From the NCBI GenBank assembly GCA_030685235.1, contig MU839080.1, positions 1-64,000 on the forward strand: a stretch of 64,000 nt of DNA, written 5' to 3'. Position numbers and translations under genes: made by a program. This DNA comes from Copromyces sp. CBS 386.78. Lineage: Eukaryota; Ascomycota; Sordariomycetes; Sordariales; Sordariaceae. Every line of letters starts with the position of its first letter. The first letter of the stretch is position 1. A model generated the notes under the pieces. That model had not been told where the DNA came from, ran no database searches, and saw nothing but the letters and a program-made list of their open reading frames with translations. This document shows, piece by piece, positions 49,301-61,641 of the stretch.

Positions 49301-50699
49301 TCGTTCGTGTGGGCGAACCGCTGGGAGTGGTAGTAGGCGTTGGGAGTGAGTTGGAGCGCTTCTTTGATGCTGACAGAGGAGCATGCGATGGCGATAGAGT
49401 AGGGGTCGGCGGATTAGCAGGCTTGGTCACGGGCCAGACCATCAAGCTCTGTGGCCGCACCTTCCTCTTTCGAGCAGCCCTCTCTTCTGCTCCGTCTCTG
49501 CTCCGAGATCGAACTGACAAACCAGTACCTTCAATTTCTTCCACGTCATTATCAGCCATTGGCAAGGGAATGGCGGCAGCGATCAAAAAGTTCTCCACCT
49601 TTTCCTCCTTGGCTGCCTCCTTTGTCTCGGTCTCGTTCGCATCAGCCTTGGCTTCTGTTTCGTTCGTAGGCTCCGGAATGGTTTCTGGCACTGGGGTTTC
49701 TGTGAAGCTGGATGAGCGCATGTGCGTCGGTGTTGCACGAGACGAGCGCATCGAGTCCCTCGAAAAGGAGTGGGACAAGCCTCTGTCCAGATTGGTGATG
49801 ACGGGCGATCTAATCTTTTTCTTCCACGTCCTCCACAGCCTTCCCAAAGTACGATCAAGCGCGACTCGCTCCATGTCGAGTTCCTGGACCACAATCTGTT
49901 CGGTTGGCTCGCCGGGTTTCCTCAGGCCCTCCTTCAACTCCTTCTCGTACTTGACACGGATGCGTTGAAAGGCGGCCTGCCCCGCAGTGATCAGCGCTTG
50001 TTCTCCTAGGTATTCAATGATTGAGGTCAAGAATATGGAGACAGCAGAAGACACCAATTCAGAAGACTGGTCCCCCTGCTGTGGGCTGAGGAGCTCCTTC
50101 TCCATATAATAGTCCTCATCCTCCTCTTCCATGTCACCCAGTGACGAGTATACCATACACCGTAACCGGGTCCGTTTCCATATCAGCTCCAAGTCCCAGT
50201 CTTTGGCAGCGCTGGGATCCGGTATGTCCTCCTCAGTGTCACCCATGTATTCCTGAAACTCCTCATCGGCCTGGCTGATGACATCTTTGGCAAGCTTCGG
50301 CTTGAGGACTTCGGTTATGGCTGGGCGGAGGGCAGCCAGCGTAGCTGAGCGTGCGACTGCGATGAAGTTAAATAGCAGGTGATCGAGAAAGTTATTGACT
50401 AGCTGTAGGGCAGCTGGAGAGACAAGGGCCGGTTCGCTGGATGGCTCGATGCCATGTTGATCGAGCATAGCTTCGGCATGGCTGTCGTAGTCGTTGGTGA
50501 CGATTTGCGAGGCGGCCGAGGCGGCGATGAAGGCCGCTTCAGGGGACACAATCAGCGGAGGCGACATGAAGCTGGCCGCAATGGTAGACGGTCTGTCGCT
50601 CGATATACTCTGGGCCCTCGAGCGGGAATGCGTCTTTATCGAGGGAGAAAGGATGGCCGACTCCGGCCGAGACATGGCCTGGTCTGACGAGGGAGCCAT
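46345..50699 (-). CDS. large disordered protein with helical N-terminal core and four RDP...DFIR motifs
   Basis: Two exons, 50699-48012 and 47958-46345, give 1433 aa. The single 53-nt intron opens GTAAGT, has TTTAACT as branch region and ends CCAG; the frame is kept (DID|IQSQS). Residues ~92-290 are helical and conserved-looking, beginning SPAALQLVNNFLDHLLFNFI, which resembles a histone-fold type helix, then EEEDEDYYMEKELLSP and a basic patch LWRTWKKKIRSP. From ~300 onward it is Ser/Pro/Thr-rich with many RSP/SPS words, probably phosphorylated. The last third holds four copies of a short motif, at about 982-1003, 1057-1078, 1187-1231 and 1360-1384. An acidic run (TDEEDFDEDDD) and a basic C-terminus (RRSRKASIV) follow the same style. 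I do not recognise the family; a nuclear scaffold is only a guess. Confidence 0.85.
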
Positions 50700-53600
50700 G
50701 TTTGTACACGATGCAAGAATGCAGCTGGTTATTCAGGTGGGGAGTTGCTATTACTAGCGGGATGCAGGTCGTCTGGTGTTCCGGCAACACGGCAGGTAGC
50801 TAGCGCGACGAGGCGTCAGGCCAGCGAGGGAGCACAACAGGGCTGAGCATTCGTAGGGTTGGGAAAACCGCAAGAATTAAGCAAGCAAGGGGCCGAGGCG
50901 GCTGTAAATTGATGTTATATGTCGAGTGGGCGGCAGGGTGAGACCAGGGGGCCAGGAATGATCCAGAAGAGGTGATATATCTCGCAGGGGAGCGGGCGGG
51001 AGCCTGCTTTTGTGCACTGATTCGTCAGTTGAGCTACTCGCGGGCATAGAGCTGATGGTGTATAAGACGGAAGAGACATAGAGGAACCGGCGCCGAGGCT
51101 GAAACACGTTGGCGGGTGAAGGAGGGCATGAAGATGGGAGCATAGGAAGAGTATATAGCCAATGTATGGCCAGAACAGCAAGAAGATGGTGTAAGACGGC
51201 GGTAGACCACAACTAGGTGCTGCCGTGTCAACCCATCTCCAACCACGGCCAAGATGCGACCAAGCGGCACTGGGATGCGACAAACATGGCTGAGTGCTGG
51301 GAAGAGGAATTTACTCTGGATTTTGTACATCCTCTGCAACGAAACAACAACGGAAGATTCGGATGACCAGATGTGTGTTGACGCTTCCTTTTCTGCGGCA
51401 CCGACACAAAACAGGCGGGATGTAAGCAGGCGAGGCAGCCAGCCGTTGGCCCTTTTCCCCATCCTTGGGGTTTCCATGTATTTGCCAGCATAACATGTCC
51501 CGGACTCCCCTCCCCCCTCCCGCAGACTGCCCCAATATGCCCCGTACGACCTTGTGACGACTAATGGAACTACGCACCTTGAGATGATGGACCAATTAGT
51601 CCTGGATGCTGACTCCGTTGTGTAAAGTGAAGGAGATATTCTCCGGTCCAAGGTCGAAAATGGGTGGACGAGGTGGGTGATGCTGTGGTGAAATTACACA
51701 GAAATCGACTGGCTGATGACCGAAAGAGGGAGGACGGATAACGCAAGGGCGCAAAGCGAGAAATAGCGAAGTGAACCAAGAACGGATAAGAGACGTCGAC
51801 TAGTATGATGATGCTGCGGTCGTGTGTAATAGAATAGATACTGGTTGGAACGGGATGAAAGAGTGCAGTGCGGGAAGGAGAAGGATTGGAATGGAAGACG
51901 GCTCGGAAAGAAATCAGATCGAGCCCTTGAGGCTTCCAATCTGCCAGTGTCTAATGATGTATTTTGTCACGTATCGTTTCGTTACAAGGCCTCCCCGGTG
52001 CCAACTACCCGAGAGTGTCTTGGAATCGAGATTGGCGATACGGTCTGTCGGCAACTGGGTGAACAACAATGGAACGACGGCGACAATGATGATAATGATG
52101 GCGAAAGGAAGCATACTCGGTGGTCATGAGAAAGAAGAGAGATGGCCAGATGCAACCAATATGGGAATCTGAGAAACCTCACTCAGGGGCGTTGTCCGGT
52201 TCATAACTTGAGCGGGGGGATCGGGGCATTTTCCCTTGTAGGATGCCGTTCCTTCGTTGAAATGTCACCTCAGATTCCAGTTCCTGACTGACTGCCACTG
52301 CAACCCTGTGTTTTTGGGGGAGGAGCCCAGGGGTACCTAGGTGGTGTTACCCAGAGGGTTAGAAGGGTCCAGCAACCCACTTTGGGACCCTTTTAATTGC
52401 TATAAAACGGCCGTGCTAAGATTGGGGATCCCTTCTTTCCAGCAACATCATTGCATTTCGCTAGAAGCCCCAAGGAATAGAGGTATGGTGTTGGTATTGT
52501 TCCCGTCATCGCCTCGTATGATGCACTGTTCTGTTCATTGTTAGTATTACAAGATCGGTACTAATATAATCTCGAGCCGTGCCTTCCCTTGATATCCATC
52601 TCGCCGCCTATCTCCCGTTCCTTTCTCTTTCCTTTTGTGCCGTCAGCGGGGATAAAAGAGAAGCCAGGGGATTGGGGATTGTGTTGAAGGACCCACTCAC
52701 TTTAGTGAAGTGGGGTCACTCCAACCGGCAATGGTGGATCATTAGCTGCTTGGGAACGGCAGGGGCCCCTGCACACCCTGTGCCTGACCAGTGCCTGCCC
52801 CACGTCCACTGTCAAATCGGTCTCGTCCATTTTTCCAAGCCAAGAAAATGTTTAGAATCGTCATCGAAACAAACATCAACCACCGAATGCAATGCATCTG
52901 GCTCGGAGGGAAGAATGAAAAGAAAAACTGGCCGTTGCAGATTCGCCACTATTGCGACTCGAAACAGCCAAACAAAGTCCGGCTTGCTCAGGTGACAGTC
53001 GGCGTCGGCCACGATAACCTCAGGGTACCATTGCGGGAGAGTATTGCAGCGTGGTGCTCGGACCTGCACTGCAGCTGCTCCAAAGCCGTTACGGCCCCGG
53101 AGGTCCTGTGGAGTCACAAGTCTGGAGAAGGTGCGATCATTGATCAACGGTGACGACTGAGACACCGAAAACAACAACTATCAAAATGCTGGAAGAGCGA
53201 CCAGAAACTGCAGGTCGAGCTTGCTTCTGTCGGAGTATGGTTCTCCCATCTCGCACCTGTTGACCAACTGTCACAACCAACCGCAAGAGAAGATGCTTTT
53301 CGTCTCCATCTCGATCTCGGGATGTCCCTTTTTCGTCCCCTCAACACTGCAACTTCAGATGAACATCTTTTTTTCCCAGCATGATGCCTGTCTCCCCAAC
53401 GTCTATTCACGAACACGACACCACTCGTCGGCTTGAAGCAATCCTGCCCCCCCCCCCCCGGGTGACTATCTGCTGCCATTCCCCTTCACGTTGGGACCCT
53501 TCGATGAGAACAAGGCAAGAAGGCGTTATTGGCGCACATGCATTCTTTTGATCCTTTTGTTTGCTTCCCTCGGCATACCTTCAACTCTCGTATTGGCAAC

Positions 53601-54176
53601 CCGGAAGTCTTGACATGTTTGTCGCGCAAGGAAGCCACCACGGCACGGGCCCTCAACTGGACAAAACCGTAACCGCAACCGCACCACCACCAGGGAGAAG
53701 ACCAAAACACGATCCCGACTTGATGGTACCGAATCCCTTGGTTCGGCCGGCCGGGGAGACCGCAAGGAATGTGCGGAACAGTGGAGAGACAACTTCCAAA
53801 CACCTGATCGTAGGGTCGGACCGTTGGACTCAAAGCTGTGAAATGGACCGAGTGGGTCAATTTCCCTTTTTACAATGGCCCCGGCATTGTGACAAATGGA
53901 TTCCATCTCCAACGTTAAACGGCAAGGAACAAGCTCCCGAGACTTTCTCCAACAACTCCACTGTCGCTACGAACCCCGAAAAAGGTATTGCCAATCTTGC
54001 AGCGGACCACCGCAACCCCGTAACCCGTCAGTAGAAAATAGAAAACGGCAGATCTCACCCACTTCTCGACAGACGGAAGAATTGTCCAGACTCGTCCATC
54101 GCGTTCTTTAAATATTACGCGCGAAATATCGACAAGGACGTCATGGTCAGACGTTAACGAGCGAAGTCGTTTATCG
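50700..54176. other. gene-poor stretch, upstream of the motif-repeat gene
   Basis: The left end is the likely promoter of the minus-strand gene starting at 50699. The rest has only short frames on both strands. A C-run lies at about 53447-53459. No RNA gene seen. Confidence 0.5.
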
Positions 54177-54275
54177 CTAGCGGTATCCCCGGCCTCGCAC
54201 CCCCTGCCGGACGATGATAACACCGACTGCAAATCCGACAACGGCGACGACAACGACACCGCCAAACCGAGGCAT
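54177..54275 (-). CDS. possible 32-residue membrane micropeptide
   Basis: An ATG at 54275 opens a 33-codon frame ending TAG at 54177. The peptide starts MPRFGGVVVVAVVGFAVGVI, a single hydrophobic helix with glycine spacing, and ends with a basic tail (RQGVRGRGYR). This resembles small single-pass mitochondrial or ER proteins, but I know no homologue. It could also be chance or the first exon of a longer gene. Very short; low certainty. Confidence 0.22.
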   Translation of the reverse strand: MPRFGGVVVVAVVGFAVGVIIVRQGVRGRGYR

Positions 54276-56548
54276 AGTGTATCAATCAAATGAAGGAGAC
54301 AAGATACAACCTCACCTTTCCCCATTTTCCCCCCTAATATCCGAACTGTCAGGTGTCAGCGTACACTCAATCACGACAATGCAGTAGTCGCACAAACTAA
54401 CGACCTGATCTAGCGAACATGACAGCATACGCCTCTCGGGAAGTGTAGCCAATGCTAAGAATAAGTTTATATCCACCATTCTTCCCCATTCTTCCAAGGG
54501 GAATTCGCTAAAGAGAACACCAAGCCACAAGCGACACAACGGCAACCCAAGATGGAGTTCCCAAAGGCACAAGACCTTGGAGCAAGATATTATCGACCGC
54601 TTCTGGATGCCTTCTCTCATATAACTCCTGCACGAAGATCTGCACCCCAAGAAAGGGAATCACGCTTGCTCCATATATTCCATATTCCCATGCCACCTCC
54701 CGTTATGTAGCCGGCCGTTTCGCATGCCTACCCTTAGACACCACGCTACGGACGGATACCGCAACGCAAGGAAGCGCAACGTCAAAAACATGCGTGTCCC
54801 TGGGCTGAGAAAAACAAAATGAATGGACAGAAGGCGTAGTCCCTTCCCGCCGGCTTCCAGCTAGATATTGCCTGTGTGGTACAAAAAGACTGGTAACTAC
54901 CTAGTATGGGAGTGTATGAAGCAAACATCCCTTGTCGTGGATCGCTAAGTTGCCATGTTTTTCTTTCCCCGTCGGTACCCGTATTCCTCATTTCTTTTCC
55001 ATTACACAGAGGCAACAGTTGGGAATACGGCGAGCACAAGCAATAACAAGCGAGCTAAGTAGCTGGCAAGGAAATGCTTAGAGACCGGGGCACCGTTGAA
55101 GATGCTGCAAGACGATGGATGCATGGAAGAAGAAGCCAAGGTAACATGGTTGAATGTTTGCTTTTCCGGACTTTCTTTTTTTTTTTTTTTCTTCCTTGCA
55201 TACAGTTAGTACTGAGCATGGCCCTCGCGTGCTTGGGTATCACTGCCTGGGCTGAGCAGCGGGCTTTCCTCGCGCATCTCTGCATCTTTTTGCTCTTTGT
55301 AAGGGGACGGCGGAGAGGAAGATAGGTATTCCTTGCCGCGCATCAAAAGAAGACTGAACATTGGGGCCATGAGGCCGATTCGATCTGGAATCCGACGCGG
55401 TACGGCGGAGGTGAGTAATCGACGGACATGATGGACAGTGCTTCGTTGGGTTGTTGAGGACTTTAAACCAGGAAGGGCCGATTTCATGAGAGATTCATGA
55501 TGGTTGACGACCCGCGAAACCTTGATGATTTGCCCGTGATCGGAAAGGCAGGTGGTAAGACAAAGAGCGTGGAAAAGGTGATATTGACGATGGTGATGGA
55601 TGTACATTCCGGTCATTCTCATATAACCACAACTTTTCCGGGATCAATCATCAACTCACATCAACTCACGTGGTAGTTTTGGAGTTTTGATATCACTTCC
55701 CTTTTCCCATCCCCATCACATTTTCGGCGGGAATGATAAGGAGGTAAAGAGGATATAATCACCTTTCCCGTGATATATCGGTAGCTAAATCCCGGAGTGT
55801 CTCTCGGTAACCTTGGAGGATCACTCCCGCTCACTAGGATCCAACATCTGGCTGGTATTGAGGCTCAGAGTATGACTTCCGATAGGCCGGTGTCCGATCA
55901 TCTCAAGAATACACTAGGAGGCTAAGAAGAAACCCGAGACAAGGTTGGATGGGATGGCTTGTGCTGAGGAAACTGTAGAGTGATGAGGTGTGAAATATAA
56001 TAAGCATTGAACCCGCAATCGGCTCGACATTGATATTGAAAAGACTCGAGCATCTATCTCTCTGGATGAGGCTCTCCTGTCAATATACAGAAAAAGTGAG
56101 AGCCTTGTAGAGAAAAATAAAGATACACATCACCTTTGAACATAGCTGAGTTAATGCCGGTCACCTAGCTTACGATATATGCTCGTGGAATATGTAGGGT
56201 ATCCCAAAGCTAGACCACGCAAGATTGGTCAATATACGCGACGTCTATCGTCGGATAACGCCGAGACCTAAGCGGCTCAATTATGCATGTCCGTACAACT
56301 TCCAAGACATGAAGCCAAGACAAGATAGAAGATGGCGCCTTCCCATTCAGTGCTTCTGAGTGAGCTCCCTGCAGCAAGGCAGGAGCGGGGGAAGTCATGC
56401 GGTTTACGGGCTGGGCTGGACGACATATGAAGAAGTAGGCTCTTCTCGCTGCGAGCTGGCTGCGATGACCTGCCTTTCCATATTACGAGTCACGGAACTT
56501 ACAGCAGCATCATCCTCCTCACGAAAACCGACAACTTCAACAAAAGAA
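54276..56548. other. intergenic DNA before the ACC deaminase gene
   Basis: No convincing gene. A minus-strand frame at about 54696-54508 has a membrane-protein-like composition (ASVIPFLGVQIFVQELYERR) but lacks an in-frame ATG. A T-run lies near 55177-55191. The last part is the promoter and leader of the gene starting at 56549. Confidence 0.45.
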
Positions 56549-57716
56549 ATGGCCGACTTACCACTCCCCGAACCGTTCGCCAGCATCCCTCGGGAGCCGC
56601 TGACCTTGGGCCCCTCGCCCATCCAACCTCTCCCCCGCATCTCTCAAGCCCTTGGAGGACAAGTCAACGTCTTCGCCAAGCGCGAGGACCTCAACTCGGG
56701 TCTTGCCTTTGGAGGTAACAAGACCAGAAAGCTCGAGTATGTCCTTACCGCCCACCTATTCACCAAAAGCCTGACTGACAAGCCCTAACCCAATCGCCAG
56801 ATACCTCGTTCCCGATGCCCTCTCCCAAGGGTGCGACACCCTCGTCTCCATAGGCGGCATCCAATCCAACCACACACGTCAAGTTGCCGCCGCAGCCTCC
56901 AAGCTCGGCCTACATGCCGCTCTCGTGCAAGAACACTGGGTCCCCGACGACTGGACCAACGACGCCGTCGGCTACGAGAAAGTCGGCAACATGCAGCTCT
57001 CGCGGCTGATGGGGGCCGATGTCCGGCTTGAACCGCTAGACTCCGGGTCCGGGTTCGGGATCGAGCATAAGCAGACGTTGGCGAAACTCAAAGATGATCT
57101 GGAGAAGGAAGGGAGAAAACCGTATTATATCCCGGCTGGGGCGTCGGATCACCCCCTCGGTGGTCTGGGGTTTGCAAGGTGGGCGTTTGAGGTGGTGGCG
57201 CAGGAGGAGGAGTTGGGCGGGATATATTTCGATACGGTGGTGGTTTGCGCGGTGACGGGGTCGACGATGGCGGGGATGGTGGCTGGGTTTAAGTTGGTTG
57301 AGAAGTTGGCGGAACGGGAGAAGAAGAATGGGAGTGTTATTAGGAAGAGAAGGGTGATTGGGATTGATGCTTCGGCCAAGGTTGAGCAGACGAGGGCGCA
57401 GGTGTTGAGGATTGCGAAGCAAACGGCTGTCAAGATTGGGTTGAAAGAGGAGGATATCACGGAGGAGGATGTCGTGCTGGATGATCGGTACCATGCGGGG
57501 GTTTATGGCGTGCCGGATGAGCGGACGGTTGAGGCCATCAAGTTTGGAGCGAGGACGGAGGCGTTCATTACTGATCCGGTGTATGAGGGCAAGAGTCTGG
57601 CGGGCATGATGGATATGATCACGAAGGGGGAGATTGAGGCGGGCAGCAATGTGCTGTATGCGCACCTTGGCGGGCAGCTGGCGTTGAATGCATACTCCAC
57701 CTTGGGGTTGGAATAA
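56549..57716 (+). CDS. acdS: 1-aminocyclopropane-1-carboxylate (ACC) deaminase
   Basis: Two exons, 56549-56736 and 56801-57716, give 367 aa, about 30 longer than bacterial ACC deaminase. The intron opens GTATGT and has CCCTAACC; splicing completes the PLP-lysine block [15 protein letters not shown], in which the Lys of NKT is the cofactor-binding residue. Other conserved blocks are [54 protein letters not shown] and [16 protein letters not shown] has the Glu, and AHLGG the Leu, that separate ACC deaminase from D-cysteine desulfhydrase (Ser and Thr there). The enzyme splits ACC into 2-oxobutyrate and ammonia, using PLP, in the cytosol. The Met at 56549 fits the family start and has context GAAATGGCC. 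An MFS transporter gene follows 860 bp downstream on the same strand. Confidence 0.93.
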
Positions 57717-58573
57717 GTGCTGTCTCCACGCGGTTGTTGAAGCTTTGAGATGCCTGAGTCAGGTCAAGTTGAAGATTTTGATCGCTTAGAGTTTGGACCT
57801 CATCGAGATGCAACTTGTCGGACAATGCCAAGGTACCGAGAAGCGGGCGACGGGAGAAAGAAGCAATTCACAAATCACGGCGGAAGTTACCACGAGGTGG
57901 GAACCTCTAGAACCACAAAACGTGGGGTTGGGTGGATCTGGCCGTGGTGGGTGGGTCCGCTGAGTGGCAATCCACTATCAGTCACTGAAGAAGCTCTCAA
58001 ACGCCGCTATTCGTTGAGCAAAATTTGTGTTGAGTGCCCCTCGGTGCCCTCCAACCTCTTTCCAGTGCCCCTGTTGATCGCTCGTGTGTTGAGTGTTGGA
58101 CGGGCAACAAACAGCAACTGCGATGCAGGTGGATGTCATCTTTTGAAGGTTCAGTTGGGGGAAGGTGCGCGCGGGCTCCGAAACCGCTTTCTGTCTGTGG
58201 ACATTTTGGCATCTTTTGAATATTTTCATATTATGGAACTTTGGTGATCCATTGTTTACTTCGGCCTAACCTCTTGAAGCTCCTCCGAGGGTTTTGTTTT
58301 GTCATCTTATCTCCAACTTGCATCAGAGTATCTCCTCCGGGGCTCAATCAAGCCGATCCGCGGACCGCCTCAACGTCGCCTCGAGCACCTCCGACCACTC
58401 TCTTGGCCGGGGCTGAAGAGTCATCATAGGATAGAGATAACGTATACATAAAGCAGCATCTGCCCCCCCATACATCCATCCCTCTTCCACTGATCCCAAC
58501 ACCTCACCGCCAACACTATACTCTGGCCAGAACAGGCGATTGGCACGCACTTCCATTGCTTTCTCGTCCCAGT
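57717..58573. other. spacer between ACC deaminase and transporter genes
   Basis: 3' flank of the deaminase gene and promoter of the transporter gene. No frame with family features. Confidence 0.5.
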
Positions 58574-60353
58574 ATGGCTCAGAAACCTTCAGACACTCCC
58601 TTTGGGGAGAATGTCACACACGTTGCCCCTTATCCCTCAGAGGGTGAGGGTGGTGGTCATGATGCTCACCAGCTAGAGATTGGCCAAGTTTCCACGCATG
58701 ACCAGTTCCAATATGATGTCGACAGAGTCGAGAGAGTCTACCGGTATGTCATCCATTTCCCTGGGCCCTATCAGCACATCCTCTTCACCAACTAACATGA
58801 CCACAGCAAACTCGACCTGCGTATCATCCCCGCCTTCTGGATCCTCTACTTCCTCTGCTCCGCCATCCGCTCCAACATCGGCATCGCCCAAACCATGAAC
58901 CGCGACGTCCACCACGACCTCGTCTCCGTCCTCGGGATGACCGCCAAAGACACATCCACGGCCCTCGCCCTCTTCTACGTCTCCTACGTCATCTTCGACC
59001 TTCCCTCCAACCTCGTCATGAGCCGACTCTCCCCTCGCGCCTGGATGGCTAGGATCGTCTTTGCCGTGGGCGTCATCGGCACCTGCTTCACGGCCGTCCA
59101 GGCCCCCTGGAGCGTCAAGTTTCTTCGCTTCTTGTTGGGTGTGGTGACAGCTGGTATGTGGCCCGGCATGTCGTATTACCTGACGCTGTTCTACCCTCCT
59201 TCCCGCACCGGCAAGAGAATCGGCATGTACTACACCGCGGCGCAGCTGTCGGCGGCCGTGGTCGGCCTCGTGTCGGCTGGGTTCCAGAAGATGGACGGCC
59301 TAAGGGGACTGACAGGTTTCCAGTGGATGTTCCTCGTCTACGGGCTGTTGGGCGTCGTTTTGGGTATTTCTCTGCTTTTTTGGTTGCCGGATCGACCCTT
59401 GGCCCCGGGCGAGCAGAGAGTTAGGCACAAATGGTTAAGGTGGTTGCCGACCAGCCCGGAGGCGCTGACAGGCGAGGATGCGCTGATTCATTACCAGGAT
59501 CTCAAGAGGGTCTATCACTCGCGGCCTTGGAACATGAAGGATCTGTGGTATGTGCTTATCGACTGGCGTCTGTGGCCCTTGGTGCTCATGTACTTTGGGG
59601 TTGTGGGCGTTGGTATTGGCACGCAGTTGTATGGGAGCGTCATTCTTGCTTCCATCAACCCGAGCTTTAGCGGGATTACGGTTAGCTTGTTGTTTGCACC
59701 TATTTGGTTGGTGAGTTATTCCTCCAACTCTTGACCTGGTTTGAGCTGGTACTAATCAATGTGAGCAGATGGACTTCCTCGCTATCGTCCTTGTCACTCC
59801 CATCTCCGATCGCTTCCATAAATACCGCGCTGTCTTCTTCTCCATGGGCGCCCTCATCCAAATCGCTGGCCTCCTCACCGTCACCTTTGCCCTCTCCAAC
59901 CCGTGGGCTCGTTACGGCGGCTTGCTTATGATCGGCTTCGGTCTCGGTCCCACCGTTCCCGTCTGCATGGCCTGGACAAACGAGATCTTCCAGAAGCGCC
60001 ACCGCGAGGTTGGCGTCGCTGCTGCCTCGGCTCTCGTTTCCGGTCTTGGTAACCTGGGCTCCATCACCACTACCTATGCCCTCTACACCGGCTGGCCCGA
60101 GGACGCGGCCAAGGGACCTCATCAGTACCGCAAGAGCAACTATACCGCGATCGGTATCCTGGCTATGAGCATCGCTAGCAGTGTTGTCATGACGGTTCTC
60201 CTCAGCATCTTTGGCAACGAGCCGAGCCAGAGGATCGTGGCGAGTAGCGGCAGCTCGGCGACGGTGGTTGGAGAAGAAATCCAGGATGGCGCGGCGTTGC
60301 GCGAGAAGCAACAGCGTGGCTTTGGAGGGATGTTGGGGAGGAAGAAGAACTAA
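58574..60353 (+). CDS. MFS transporter, Dal5/anion:cation symporter type
   Basis: Three exons, 58574-58743, 58807-59710 and 59769-60353, give 552 aa. Introns are 63 and 58 nt, the second with TACTAATC as branch site. The first ATG in frame is at 58574 (CAGTATGGCT). A ~57-residue cytosolic N-terminus leads into LDLRIIPAFWILYFLCSAIR and SNIGIAQTMN, the hallmark first helix of fungal allantoate/nicotinate-type permeases. About 12 membrane helices follow; the loop after helix 2 carries LPSNLVMSRLSPRAW, and a large central loop separates the two halves. GGLLMIGFGLGPTVPVCMAW and ALVSGLGNLGSI fit the C-terminal half. The tail is polar and Lys-rich. Substrates of this clade include allantoate, nicotinate, biotin and dipeptides, so the substrate here is open. 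The ACC deaminase next door makes a carboxylate or amino-acid cargo possible (inference). Confidence 0.9.
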
Positions 60354-61641
60354 TTTCTTTGGCCACCAAAGAGACAAAAAGGGAGTTGAGCTTGCAGTGC
60401 TTTGAGAGCTTCTCATCGTCGGACTCCCGTGGAAGCACACAAAGGGTGAAGCTTTGTTGCTGCCGCACACAATCAACTGCCAGGAGAGGGCTACATCTGA
60501 TGTGGTTTCATCTCCGTCGCACCGGTTTACTTTGCGACATTCACTTTACGACAATATGTCTAACGGCCCGTCTCCGTTCACGACTCGACTTTACGTATAC
60601 GACAAACTTCTTGCCTTACTAATCAATCATGATGGGATTGGGAGACAGTGACAATGCTTCTACGCTATCACTTTGTCCTGGCCCGTCATCACAACATCAT
60701 GAGGCAAGAACCCACCATCAACCAAAAAGAAACGAAAAAAGATGAATACGACGAGAGGAGGACAACCAAAACGGTGGTGTGCTTTTTCAGTTTTCAGTTT
60801 TTGGCTTACATGTTGTTTTATGATACCCCATCCGTGTTTGGATACGCTGTCGCCTTTGCCGAGTTTCTACTGATACCCTTTTCATATCTTCATCAATATC
60901 TCGACAGCGAAAGTGCGCTAACGCCATCGCTGGGACGGCGTGTTGGGACCGAGACCTTAGTCCCGAAAGGGAGGCGGCGACAATGCTTTTACGCTATCGC
61001 CAATGCCGGGTCTCGTGGGCGTTTCTGCTTTTTTTGTTTTTGTTTTTGGCTTTGGTATATTACAAACATCATGTACCTTAATCATTCCTTGGATGCTAGA
61101 TCCTGATCAATACAGCATTATTTTGCTGTAACATCATCTTTTGAAAGAGTGAAAAACATGTGATTTCTTGTCCTTCCTGAACTGACCATGTCCTAAAACG
61201 ATCATCTTGACTGTAAATCTATCACCCCTCGGACCACATCATTGATATCAAATAGTGACGGTAGTCAGGCACGGTAGGTGTTCGGCGTTGACAGGACCCA
61301 CTCGGCTGAAGTGGGGCTTCCGAGCCCGCATGGGCGGATGGACCCGCTCCGGCAACGAACGATATCGTCATCCCATCAATTCGCAGCTGAATGGCCTGTC
61401 CTCTTTTCCCTTGTACAACTCACAACTCACAACTCAACTTGATCGCTCATTCAGCGATTAGACACCCACCCATTCAACGTTCTCGTTAGCCTCAGTCAAG
61501 GTATATCACCACGACATTCTGCACAAAGACACACCGGACAACCGGCTGGCTACCCCTCGAAGAAATCGACACAACCAACCAGTCAGCACCCCCAAAGCCA
61601 TCAACGACCCAAAACCATCACAAACCTGAAGATCAAGCAGC
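60354..61641. other. intergenic DNA with a repeated 20-mer
   Basis: 3' flank of the transporter gene and upstream region of the next gene. The word GACAATGCTTCTACGCTATC at 60650-60669 recurs as GACAATGCTTTTACGCTATC at 60979-60998 in direct orientation. No coding region seen. Confidence 0.5.

Noticed and set aside
53561..54034. 157-codon plus-strand frame
   Set aside because: Starts at a non-ATG codon, has no domain features and overlaps equally long frames on the other strand.
54508..54696. Membrane-like minus-strand frame
   Set aside because: No in-frame ATG and no clear splice sites joining it to another exon.
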